Part shown: positions 38,221 to 49,211 of the stretch, piece by piece
Layout of the letters: every line of letters begins with the position of its first letter
Numbering within the stretch: position 1 is the stretch's first letter
Source of the DNA: Amphirosellinia nigrospora
Lineage: Eukaryota > Ascomycota > Sordariomycetes > Xylariales > Xylariaceae
Direction of reading: 5' to 3'
DNA: 64,000 nucleotides
Assembly (NCBI GenBank): GCA_004123355.1
Contig: SCHM01000001.1
Span: 11,232,193-11,296,192, forward strand
Program-made: the position numbers and the translations under genes
Notes under the pieces: model-generated
What the model was told of the DNA's origin: nothing
Database searches by the model: none
The model's input: only the letters and a program-made list of their open reading frames with translations

Positions 38221-41200
38221 ATGGACGTCGAGCATGAACCACCAGGCGATCGTCCCACCGAGTCCAAAGCTATTCCTCTACCAATGCGAATCCCACGACC
38301 CTAGACTCTAGCCATGCGCCGACGGAGCCACCGGAGCTATTGATGGACCTGGCGAAAGGCGCGGCCCAATCTCCTTCAAACCAAGAGGACGATATCGCAA
38401 CGCGAATATTACAATTCCTCTCAACCGCAACATCTGGTACTCTTGGCGCCATTGTTGTGGCGCTCGCGGCCGTGATATACTTCGTTCTGGGTCGAATAGG
38501 GTTACTACTGATTGGGGCCTTGGCTGGCATAATATTATTTGTGGCATGGGAGTCACGACACCCTGAAGTGGCGCGAGCTGTGCGAGGAGAACAAGGCCAT
38601 GCCTTTTTAGATCGCCTTCTCGGGAGCGAGTATGGCAATCTGCGCTCAAAGTCGAACTTGACGAAGAGAGGGATTCGATGGCCGTTGCACAGAGCTTAGA
38701 CGATTTCCAGCCTGAAACACGAGATGCGTTGCATGGGTTGATCGATGCAGTTATTCGCGACTATGTTGACTGGTGGTATGGCCCAATCGTGCCTTCAGAC
38801 AAGTCGTTCCCGCTCGCGTGTCGTAAAGTCCTCACACAATTCATCCTAAACCTTAGCAACCGACTAAGACGTAAGCGACCTGCCGATGCTTTTGTTGACT
38901 TCGTCACCCACTCTTGTTCCATCATCATTGTCTTTTTCTCTGAGATGGCAGCCGCATATGCCGAGCTTCCGGCGAATACGCATATGACTGCTGCCGATAC
39001 CATCTACAACTACTTAGCTACTCACACTGACGCGCCCTTATCCAATCTCCTTAATCAGCGACAACAGGCAGCAAAATTCAAGATGGTGGCAGAGGATCTG
39101 CTAGACTTCTTGGAAAAGTCGAGCTACGACTGTGATCCCGCCAGAGTGTTTCTCAGGCAGATTCTATCGACAATCGTTCTCGAGGGCACTTGCAGACGTG
39201 CTCCAAGGCAGAATGGGATCAATGCTTGGATTGTATATCTTTCGAGTCGGGAGAGACGGATCTTTCCCAGGCTATTGATGAGGCTATCCAGGATCAGAAA
39301 GCATTTGGTGATATAGATGGGAACGTGGGCAATATTGGCCTATCAAGAGGCAACCGCAACTCATATGAGCTAGACAGACAACGTCGAAAAGACATGGTTC
39401 ATAAGAAGAAGCTTTCGAAAGCAGACGAGGAAATGGAAAAAGCTACAGAAGAGATGAGAAGACTCAATGAAATGATCGCCGAAGCTGATAAGACAAAGCC
39501 TGCGTCGCCAATCGCCGGTAGCGAGGGTTCCAACCCCAAAGGCATCTTGAAAAGAACACCGATGAACGAGACTTGGGAATGAAAAGTAGCTTAAAACACG
39601 TCTCGATCGAAACTTCAGATCCATCGATTGCAACCTCTCAGCCGTGCGTAATTCATCACAAATAGGCAAGGCCGAAGTTGCTCGACAATCTCATTCACCG
39701 GTGTCCCTCAAGTCGCCCATCGACTCTTTAAATCAACCTTCGCCTCCAGTCACCAACCAAGCAGCAGCTCCGATCCAGGGATTTACGAGTTTCGACCAAC
39801 TGGTTCCACCAGCTAATGATGAAGATGGTGAAAGATAGCAAGTCTTCCAAGCCGCCACCTCTTACGATACACAATGCTTCTGTCACTATCCACGATGAAG
39901 TAAGCACCGATAATGGTCGGTTGCGAAATAAGCCAACGTGGGAATCTTCTTGCAAATCGAACCATCTTCTTCGTACCATTCCGGTTGGATGGTCATGAAA
40001 AACATATACACAATTTGAAGGTCTCCATGAGAGTCTGCGACGGATAGCAAACATCTCAGGCGCAACGGCATTTCTAGAAGCACATTCACAACTTCCGAGT
40101 TGAAACTGCATACACGGTCATCGCTGCGAGGTGAAATAGAGAGATATATGCGAAATGCCTGTGGCGAAAAGTCTCTAGCCGAATCAGAGGCTATGAAACG
40201 TTTCCTCGACAAAGGGCAGGATCCTAAAATGGGCGTCAATCGCGGTTTTTCTTTCGAATCTATGGGTAAAGGAATGCTGGATGTCATTCAAAACGCCCCG
40301 AAAGGGGCATTAGATGGTGGTAAGGTGGTCATGGGTGGGGTGACTGGAGTTTTTGGTAACATTGGGCTGGGTCCCAAGAGGTCCATGAACACCTCTTTAC
40401 AAGAAATCCAAACCACGCAAGGGAGCAGCTCCCGCAGCTCAAGTAGTACCCGACCGGTATCTTTGCCCGTCCTTCCGAGAACGGATACTGCTTCGGTGAT
40501 GAATGGGTCTAAAATCCCAAGGATAGCCTTGATAGCCAGAGATCATCCATAGTCTCTGTGCAGCCCGGCAAGATCCCGCGATGGATAGACGCCACAGCTC
40601 CCAAGCGGATTTGGATCTCGACGGCAGTCTACATCCCGCCAGGGCTGATAGATGGGAACGGAAATCCTCCATGAGCGCCGCCAGTAGCCGCGTACATAGT
40701 CGAGCTTCGAGTACCGCGGCAGCGCGCTCCCCTTTACGGTCCCCCTCGGAAGTGAGCCTTAGTAACTTGAAATTACCACCTCCACCCAATGAAATAACTG
40801 ATGATTATGGCTCCCCAACGAGTACACGCCTCAGTATGGATGGGTATCCGAGATTCAGCAATTCGTTCACCTCGCCAATTCGTACATCTCTCGATCAGCA
40901 GGTCAAGCCATTGCAGTCAAACGGCACTGCCAAGCGACTTATGAAACAGTTTCTACCACTTTCTGAGCAGGAAACTCGGGTGGCAATCGAACTTCTGTTT
41001 GCTGTGATAAATGAGCTCTATACATTATCCTCGGCATGGAACATTAGGAGGACACTACTAACGGCCGCGAAGTCCTTCTTACTACGACCCGGGAACCCTT
41101 CTCTAATATCTATCCAGTCCTTAATCCAGGACACACTACTGGACGCGAATACGTCAGATGACGGTCTCGCTACACATATACACAAACTTCGGGAAAACTC

Positions 41201-41450
41201 ACTACCTACAGAAGAGGAGCGCAAGGCGTGGCCAGCCGACCTCACTGCTGCAGAAAAAGAAGAGCTCCGAGAAAAGGCACGAAAGTTATTCATTCAGAGT
41301 AGCGTTCCCACCGCGCTCATGGGCATTATGGGCCAGTCAGCTACCAATGAAGCACTGGGGTCGTTTTTTGACTGTCTCCAGGTCGAAGAAGTGGCTCGAG
41401 GTCTATTTTTTGGCCTGATCCTACAGGCAGTGCGAGTGGTGACGCATTGA
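38221..41450 (+). CDS. PXA-PX-nexin C sorting nexin (SNX13/14/25-Mdm1-like)
   Basis: About 1,075 residues in family order. Two N-terminal membrane segments lie at about residues 72-105 (GTLGAIVVALAAVIYFVLG, IGLLLIGALAGIILFVAW). The PXA domain spans about 157-350 (IDAVIRDYVDWWYGPIV...). A coiled basic region follows, then a PX domain at about 570-665 (FEGLHESLRRIANISGATAF, RGEIERYMRNACGEKSLAES) and a C-terminal nexin domain at about 910-1076 (WNIRRTLLTAAKSFLL, then LFFGLILQAVRVV). No RGS domain is evident. These proteins tether ER to endosome/vacuole or lipid droplets. At least ten single-base shifts interrupt the frame, including AAA near 38655, TT near 39190, GGG near 39218 and TTT near 40014, mostly in homopolymers. 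The start at 38221 is tentative because the first frame ends early. Confidence 0.8.
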
Positions 41451-42274
41451 GTCTCAATTTGAGCCACATGGCGGTTATGAGGCCATGTATTCACGAATAA
41501 TTATCACGATTTGATGTACACTAGCAGAAGAAGACGCGTAGATGCGCGTGAATTTCTTGCACAGTGATAAAGTAACATAATGCAACAACTTTAATGTCGA
41601 GTTGTGATGTTCTTAGAATTATTATTAATATTAAAAGTAGTCGCCAAACGAACACGAAATCCATAACAATCTACTATGAACCTTTAACGTAAGTGCTTAC
41701 ATCTACGTTTTTGCTGTGTGTCCTGAATCGTGTAACTGATCCCTTCGTTGTGCTACTCTGGATGGTGGAGCTATTGTAGGCTTAAGACATTTCCAGATGC
41801 GATACAGCTCGAGCCATAATAAAGCGACATAACATTGTAGTTCATAGTTAGGAACTATAGTATGGCGCGCGCAGTTACGTAAAAGCAGAATATTCAACGG
41901 ACTTCCGTCTCCGAAGATTAATAAATATCGCGAGCATCCCTATCGGCCCCATCATAATTATTTCAGCGTATTTGGAGAATCGATTTCCAATCACCGGTAT
42001 TGGCTCGGAACTCTGCGGGGCAGCTGGGGAATGGTGGGGTTTAATCCATCCTCCATGACCGCATTGCATTGGTAAGCTTTCACAATGAAGCTCTATTGTA
42101 TCCGACGGCGTCCTTCACCTGGCATCCCTTGTGAGTAGTAGAACTAAGGTTATAAATAACTGATAATACCTAGATTTGTCATTGATTCACCTACTCATCA
42201 CTTATACCTCTAACCTGCTCACACATTTCTTCCATATCCGCCCATCCACCTATCCGCCTAGCCCAGCCGTCATA
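41451..42274. other. Intergenic, promoter region of 5-oxoprolinase
   Basis: It contains the 3' end of the sorting-nexin transcript and the upstream region of the next gene, whose last 60 bases are CT-rich. No other gene was seen. Confidence 0.45.
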
Positions 42275-45200
42275 ATGGGCTCTGCAGACCAACAACAACG
42301 CGGTATTCGCATCGCGATAGATCGAGGTGGCACATTCACCGACTGCGTGGGCACGCTGAATGGTAAGGATATCGTAATCAAATTATTATCGGAAGATCCC
42401 GCAAACTACGATGATGCGCCACTCGAGGGGATACGGCGCATCATGAGCCACTTCCAGGAGCGGGACATCCCACGTGGCGAGGCGTTAGACACATCCGAAA
42501 TCGACAGCATACGAATGGGTACGACGGTCGCCACAAACGCGTTGCTAGAACGGAAAGGAGAGAAGATCGCTTTAGTGGTCACTAAGGGGTTTCAAGACTG
42601 TCTGACAATCGGAAACCAAAGCAGGCCAAAGATTTTCGACCTGGCTATTAAGAAACCTGATGTCCTATATGAGGAAGTTGTTGAGATCGACGAGAGAGTA
42701 ACGCTTGAAGACTACGCGGAAGATCCGGAGAGAAATGTCACCAAGGCTGAGGTCAAGGCGGGTTCGTCAGAGGCCGCCAAGGTAGATCTCGTCATGGGTC
42801 TGTCGGGTGAAGCCGTCCGAGTCCTCCAACGGCCCACAGAAGATAAATCAGAGGCCAGCTCAAGAGCATTTACGACAAGGGCATCCGGAGCATAGCCGTG
42901 TGTCTAATGCACGGCTATACATTCCCGACCATGAAGCCTTGGTCGGCAGAATCGCGAGAGATATCGGCTTCGAGCACATCTCACTCAGTCATGAGCTAAT
43001 GCCTATGATTAAACTCGTCTCTCGCGCAACAAGCGTGTGTGCCGATGCCTATCTCACACCAGCCATCAAAAAGTACATTGCTGGCTTCCAGAAGGGTTTG
43101 CTGGTGGGCTGGGTACACGGAGTGTCCTAAAAGAAGAGGGCGATAAAGGCGCGAGGTGTGAGTTTATGCAGAGCGACGGCGGATTAGTCGACGTGGAGAA
43201 GTTCACTGGTTTGAAGGCAATTTGTCCGGTCCGGCGGGTGGTGTAGTAGGTTACGCGATCACCAGCTACGATGAGGAGACTAAGGTCCCTGTCATTGGTT
43301 TTTTGATATGGTGGCACCAGCACAGATGTCTCCCGCAGTTATGGCGAAGGACGGTACGCAACATGTTTTTGAGACCACAACAGCGGGCGTCACCATTCAA
43401 TCGCCCCAGCTCGACATCAACACCGTTGCTGCCGGAGGCGGAAGCCGACTGTTTTTCAAGAACGGGCTCTTCGTCGTCGGTCCTGAATCGTTGGCGCCCA
43501 CCCGGGCCGGCCTGCTACCGGAAAGGCGGCCCTGCCGCAGTGACCGATGCCAACTTGTTCCTCGGCCGTCTCCTGCCCGACTTCTTCCCTAAGATTTTCG
43601 GGAAGAACGAGGACGAGGGACTGGATTATGAGGCTAGCAAGAAAGTCATCCAGGAACTCACGGACCAGGTTAACAAGGAGACCGGAAAGAACATGAGTTT
43701 AGACGAGGTGGCGTACGGTTTCTTAACTATCGCGAATGAGGCCATGACCAGGCCGATCAGATCTATCACCGAAGCGAAAGGGCACGACTCGTCTAAGCAC
43801 CGTCTCGCGACATTTGGCGGCGCAGGTGGCCAGCACGCTGTAGCCATTGCACAGGCTTTGGGCATTAAGCAGATATTGGTGCATAGGTATTCCTCTGTGT
43901 TATCGGCATATGGTATGGCTTTGGCAGATGTCGTGGATGAACGGCAAGAACCCGAATCGAAAGTATGGCAAGAGAAGGGAGAGGTTGTACAAGAATTAAA
44001 GGGTAAGATGGATAAACTTAAGGACAAATCTAGGCAGACGCTTCGAGACCAGGGATTCCAAGATGACGAGATCGTTTTTGAGGAGTATCTCAACATGCGT
44101 TATCGGGGAACTGAGTCTGCTCTCATGATCGTCAAGCCTAGCGAGGAAGATGCGAAAGCTTCTTTCGCCGGTGATGACTGGGCATTTGGTAAGGCGTTTG
44201 TGAAGCATCATAGTTACGAGTTTGGCTTCACTCTTGACGAGCGGGACATTATTGTCGATGATGTCCGTGTACGGGGAATAGGCAAGAGCTTCAGATATCA
44301 AGACCAGACAGTTGATCAGCAACTTAAGGAAGTCAAACGCCAGGCTATTGGCGATAACAAGGCGTATGGCAAATCTCAGGTGTATTTTGAAGGGGGGCGC
44401 CGCGAGACCCCCATCTACAAGCTGGAAGACTTGGCTGTTGGCGATGAAATCAGCGGCCCGGCCGTTCTCGCTGACGGAACGCAGACAATTGTCGTCACCC
44501 CTAATGCCACCGCTTTGATCCTCCAAACCCACGTAATCATTAATCTGGAAACGGATGCTAGCAAAGACGAGTATGTTTTCTACGGCAATGTTGTATTGAA
44601 TAAGAAGAGGCTAACTTGTGACTAGGTCCCATAAGAAAGAGACGACAGAGCGAGAGGTTGACCCCATCATGCTCAGCATTTTCGGTCACCGCTTCATGGC
44701 CATCGCCGAACAAATGGGCAGAGCCCTGCAGAAAACGAGTGTTAGCACAAACGTAAAGGAGCGTTTGGACTTTTCATGCGCTATCTTTGATTCCACTGGA
44801 GGTCTAGTCGCAAACGCACCACATTTGCCCGTTCACCTTGGATCCATGTCAACATGTGTCAGGACACAAGCCAAGATCTGGGAAGGCAAACTCAAGAAGG
44901 GGGATGTAATTATCTCAAACCATCCCTCGTATGGCGGAACGCATCTGCCAGATATCACTTTATTAATGCCTGCCTTTGACGAGAAGGGAGAGAAGATCTT
45001 GTTCTACGCCGCGTCGCGAGCACATCATGCGGATATCGGTGGTATTACAGCTGGTAGCATGCCGCCTCACTCGCGCGAGCTGTTCCAAGAAGGCGCGGCG
45101 ATCAAGAGCGAGAAGATTGTGAGTGAGGGTAAATTTAACGAGGAGAGGATTACAGAGTTACTGTACAAAGAGCCGGCGCAATACCCTGGGTGTAGCGGCA

Positions 45201-46419
45201 CCCGATGCTTGGCAGACAACATCAACGATCTCAGGGCTCAAGTCTCAGCGAATCAGAAGGGCATCTCACTCATTGAGGGTTTGATCCAAGAATATGGAGA
45301 GGAGACGGTCCAGTTTTACATGATTAACATCCAGAACAACGCTGAAGAATGTGTAAGAAGTCTGTTGAAAGATGTATACAAGAGGTTCGAAGGAAAGGAC
45401 CTTTCAGCGGTGGACTACATGGATGACGGCACACCAATCCGCCTGCGTGTGACGATAGATCCAGAGAAAGGGGAGGCGATTTTCGATTTCGAGGGCACTG
45501 GACCTGAGGTCTACGGAAACATCAACGCGCCGGAGGCCGTTTCATACAGTGCTATCATCTACTGCTTACGATGTTTGATATCAGAGGACATCCCCCTAAA
45601 TCAGGGATGCCTCAAGCCGATCCACGTCAAGATTCCACCCAAGTCACTTCTATCACCGTCGACGGGCGCCGCGGTGGTTGGCGGTAACGTGCTGACGAGC
45701 CAGCGTGTCACCGACGTCATCTTCAAAGCATTCGAGGCCTGCGCGGCAAGCCAGGGCGACTGCAATAACCTCACGTTCGGCTTCGGCGGCAACCTATCGG
45801 GAGAGACAGAGGTGAAGGGTTTCGGATACTACGAGACGATCGCGGGCGGTTCAGGGGCCGGACCGACGTGGGAGGGCACGAGCGGCGTGCACACGCACAT
45901 GACCAACACGCGGATCACGGACTCGGAGGTCTTCGAGCGCCGGTACCCGGTGCTGCTGCGCGAGTTCTCGATCCGCAAGGGGTCCGGCGGCAGGGGCCAG
46001 CACCGGCGGCGACGGCGTGGTGCGCGACATCGAGTTCCGCATCCCCGTGCAGGTGTCCATCCTCAGCGAGCGCCGCGTGTACCGCCCCTACGGCCTCGCG
46101 GGCGGCGAGGACGCCGAGTGCGGCCTGAATATCTGGGTCCGGCGCGTGGCCAAGTCCCCCGGAGAAAGACCTCGCGGCCCAGGGCCAGCACGCCAGTGAT
46201 AAGGCGGAGGATGTCGAATATGAGGAGCGCAGGATCAGCATGGGTGCTAAGAATAGTGCGCCCATGAAGCCGGGTGATCGTATCATCGTTAACACACCCG
46301 GCGGAGGCGGTTGGGGTCCCGTTGGTGGTGAGAGATCCGTTGCTGGTGACAGAGATCATACGAAGGCGTGGCGGGGTGGAAGTCATGCTGCGCGGGAGGA
46401 GATGGCGCTGCAGGCTTAG
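42275..46419 (+). CDS. OXP1: 5-oxoprolinase (ATP-dependent), HyuA-HyuB fusion
   Basis: This is the fungal single-chain enzyme of about 1,360 residues that hydrolyses 5-oxo-L-proline to glutamate using ATP, in the glutathione cycle in the cytosol. The N-terminal HyuA part opens with [15 protein letters not shown], then [18 protein letters not shown]; its C-terminal half includes [18 protein letters not shown]. The HyuB part begins [20 protein letters not shown] with [34 protein letters not shown] and NLTFGFGG. A canonical 55-nt intron (44571-44625, GTATGT...GCTAAC...ACTAG) joins the two halves in frame. Without splicing the frame stops at its last bases, which makes it look like two genes. Single-base shifts cluster at 42.85-43.50 kb (for example TTTT read as TTT near 43097 and 43220, GGGG as GGG near 43505) and near 46007 and 46155. 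The 2.5 kb between is clean. The start is the ATG before GSADQQQ. Confidence 0.9.
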
Positions 46420-46996
46420 AACCGAGTGTTGTAGCATATGATGTAAAGATACCTACCTATCTTTTTTGGCAAGTTGGATACAGAGAATAGACGAATATTC
46501 ACATACATATTCTAGCATCTTAGATAGACAGTATACCTAGCGGCTAATTGGGGATGCTATTTTCTCTTATTATGTTCTCATCATTGTAAATGTTAGCTAG
46601 AATTCCCCGTACTCGGGGTTTGAAACCAAATATTAACTGTCACCAAAAATAGTAGCTCGGGGTGCCCTTGGGTGATTCATGTTATCTACTTCTTAATCCC
46701 AAGAGTTACATACCTAGGTACTTCACCTTCTGCTGAATTTCACCGCTTTTCGTGACTCACTAGCCTTAGCCAGGAACGGAGCTTGGTGGTCAGGAACTTA
46801 AGTGGGTACTATTACCCCTCCTACTTCATGTGGAAAACACTCTCGAAATTTCCCCTACCCCTCCAACTCAATTGAAGGTGGGGCAATCGATTTACACTCT
46901 ACTACAACCAGATTGCTTGCTGTCGCTGTCGTCGGGTTTCACTGTTTGCGTCGTGCTATCATCTTGTCGAGTCTCCCATTCAGAGCGACCTTGAAG
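46420..46996. other. Intergenic, promoter of seryl-tRNA synthetase
   Basis: 577 bp between two same-strand genes. No gene or repeat was recognised. Confidence 0.5.
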
Positions 46997-48430
46997 ATGC
47001 TCGATATCACCGATTTCATCACTGCTCGTGGGGGCGACCCGGAGAAGATCCGACAAAGTCAGAAGAAGCGCAGCGCCCGACAGAAATCGTCGACGAGATC
47101 ATTGAGCTATGGAAGTCCACAGGAAAACGCTGTATGATGCGACGCAAATGAGCGCCGAGATCAGGACGGTGCAAAGCGGCATTACCGCACGCAAGAAGAA
47201 GGGTGAGGGCATCGACGACCTTGGCCCAGAAGAACGAGATCACCCAACGACGGACTGCGCAGGAGAAGGCCGCTGCCGAGTTGCAAGAGAAGCTGGACGC
47301 CAAGCTCAAGACTGTCGGCAACTACGTCCACGACTCAGTGCCTGTCAGTACCACCGAAGACGACAACGCCGTGCTTCGCTCGTGGAATCCCGAGACGCCT
47401 CGCCCCACCCATGAGAACCTGCTGAGCCATCACCAAGTCCTCGCCCGCCTTGAAGGCTACGACCCCGAGCGTGGCACCAAGTTAGTCGGCCACCGAGGTT
47501 ATTGTCTGACTGGCTGGGGTCTATTTCTTAACCAGGCCCTCATCAACTTCGGCTTGGAGTTCCTCTTCAACAAGGGTTACTCTCCAAACCAACCCCCCTT
47601 TTTCATGGACCAAGCCTACATGGCCAAAACCGCCCAATTGTCTCAATTTGACGAGGAGTTATATAAGATCACTGAAGAAGGCAGCGAGCCGAAGTACTTG
47701 ATCGCCACTAGCGAACAGCCGCTCTCTGCCCTTCATTCCGATGAGTGGCTTCAGAATACCGATCTGCCCATAAAGTATGCAGGATACAGCACTTGCTTCC
47801 GAAAGGAGGCTGGCAAGCATGGCCACGACGCCTGGGGTCTTTTCAGAATACATCAATTCGAGAAGATCGAGCAATTCGTTATCTGCCACCCCGAGGAGAG
47901 CTGGAAGCATTATGAGGAAATGATCCAAATCTCGGAAGAATTTTACAAGGCTCTCCAACTCCCCTATCGTGTGGTGTCCATCGTGTCCTCGGCTTTGAAA
48001 ATGCAGCATCCGCCAAGTTCGACCTTGAGGCTCTCTTCCCCTTCCAGAAGGAATACAAGGAGCTAGTCTCATGCTCCAACTGCACCGACTACCAGACGCG
48101 CGAACTAGGTATCCGATACGGCCCCAAGAGAGACACAAGGACCTGCCCGATGCGTCAAAGAAGTTGTATACACATGCCCTAAACGCAGTATGTCATAATT
48201 ATCCATCCTCCTTCCCTTCACCATTACCTCCCTGGGAAGGCAGCGTAGCTAACACGTGACAGACACTCTGTGCCACAGAGCGGACTCTCTGCTGCGTCCT
48301 GGAGAATTATCAGACGCCTGACGGAATTATCGTCCCAGAAGTGTTGCGGAAATATATCCCCGGACAACGCGACTTCCTTCCATTTACCAAGGAGCTGACT
48401 AAAGAGATCCCGATCAGAAAGAAGGCCTGA
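46997..48430 (+). CDS. SES1: Cytosolic seryl-tRNA synthetase
   Basis: A class II aminoacyl-tRNA synthetase that charges tRNA-Ser in the cytosol. The N-terminal coiled-coil tRNA-binding arm is seen ([20 protein letters not shown], then [19 protein letters not shown]). The catalytic core has [34 protein letters not shown], motif 2 ([20 protein letters not shown]) and motif 3 ([20 protein letters not shown]), ending PIRKKA. A 75-nt intron lies at 48188-48262. At least five single-base shifts are needed: near 47080, 47125 (AAAAA read as AAAA), 47222 (TT), 48000 (AAAAA as AAAA) and 48125. The gene is essential and normally single copy, so these are almost certainly not true mutations. The gene symbol follows yeast. 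Confidence 0.88.
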
Positions 48431-49211
48431 GATACGACAGATGGGAACTACAGGATGGAGCTCTTTATCTCAAGTGATTTAAATGCGAAAATTGTCAATA
48501 AAGACGACTCTAGTTCTGGTAATGGATAGACAAAGTCCTCGAAGGCATATCATCCGCTTAACGCAAGGGATGTGTTGCGATACACTGTACGACAGGTCCA
48601 GAAATTAGGCCAAAAATTGACTGATTTTACTTCATTGGGCGGGCTGCATGAACACTTGCCAAAGAATACCCTCACAAGTGCCTGCTCTTGCCTGTTAAAC
48701 AGAATGTACTGGTAGGCGCGCGATGTCAACCTAGTAGGAAGATGCTACTAATAGAAGCGCTGACAACGACTAACAGGCTGAGGCTATGGACCTCATGCCA
48801 CCATGCTCTTTCCTCTCATGACATATCGACATTCTACTCACATTTGAAACCCACAAGAGTAGATGACTAATGAATCTCGTTAATATTTCGATGCATAGTG
48901 AAAAAGCTTCATCCACCCACCAAATTTTCAATAGGTGTAAGCAATGTTTACAAACTTACATTTGTCATTCCATATTCTACCTATCATATTTGTCACCTGT
49001 GTTGCTTATTCTATCCTCACGGCATATCTGCAAAAACACCTGATCATGCGATCCCCCAATCAAAGCCGTGCCCGCAATGTGGCTGTGCTTACTTGGGCGC
49101 TCTTGTCAACCTGGGGAGGGTGCTAGGTAAACTTTTAAAGCGTCCGACTCTAAGTTCCCGCCCTCTTGAGGTGAGACAATAATCAAGAGCAAAGTGGGCA
49201 TCGCACAAGCC
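48431..49211. other. Intergenic before the NACHT gene
   Basis: About 780 bp with only short, unsupported open frames. It marks the junction between a housekeeping gene and an accessory NLR-like gene. No repeat or target-site signature was seen. Confidence 0.45.

Noticed and set aside
44618-46267. Separate hydantoinase B gene downstream of a hydantoinase A gene
   Set aside because: A canonical 55-nt intron joins the two halves in frame and fungal 5-oxoprolinase is one chain; the apparent end at 46267 is a frame shift, and the true stop is at 46417-46419.
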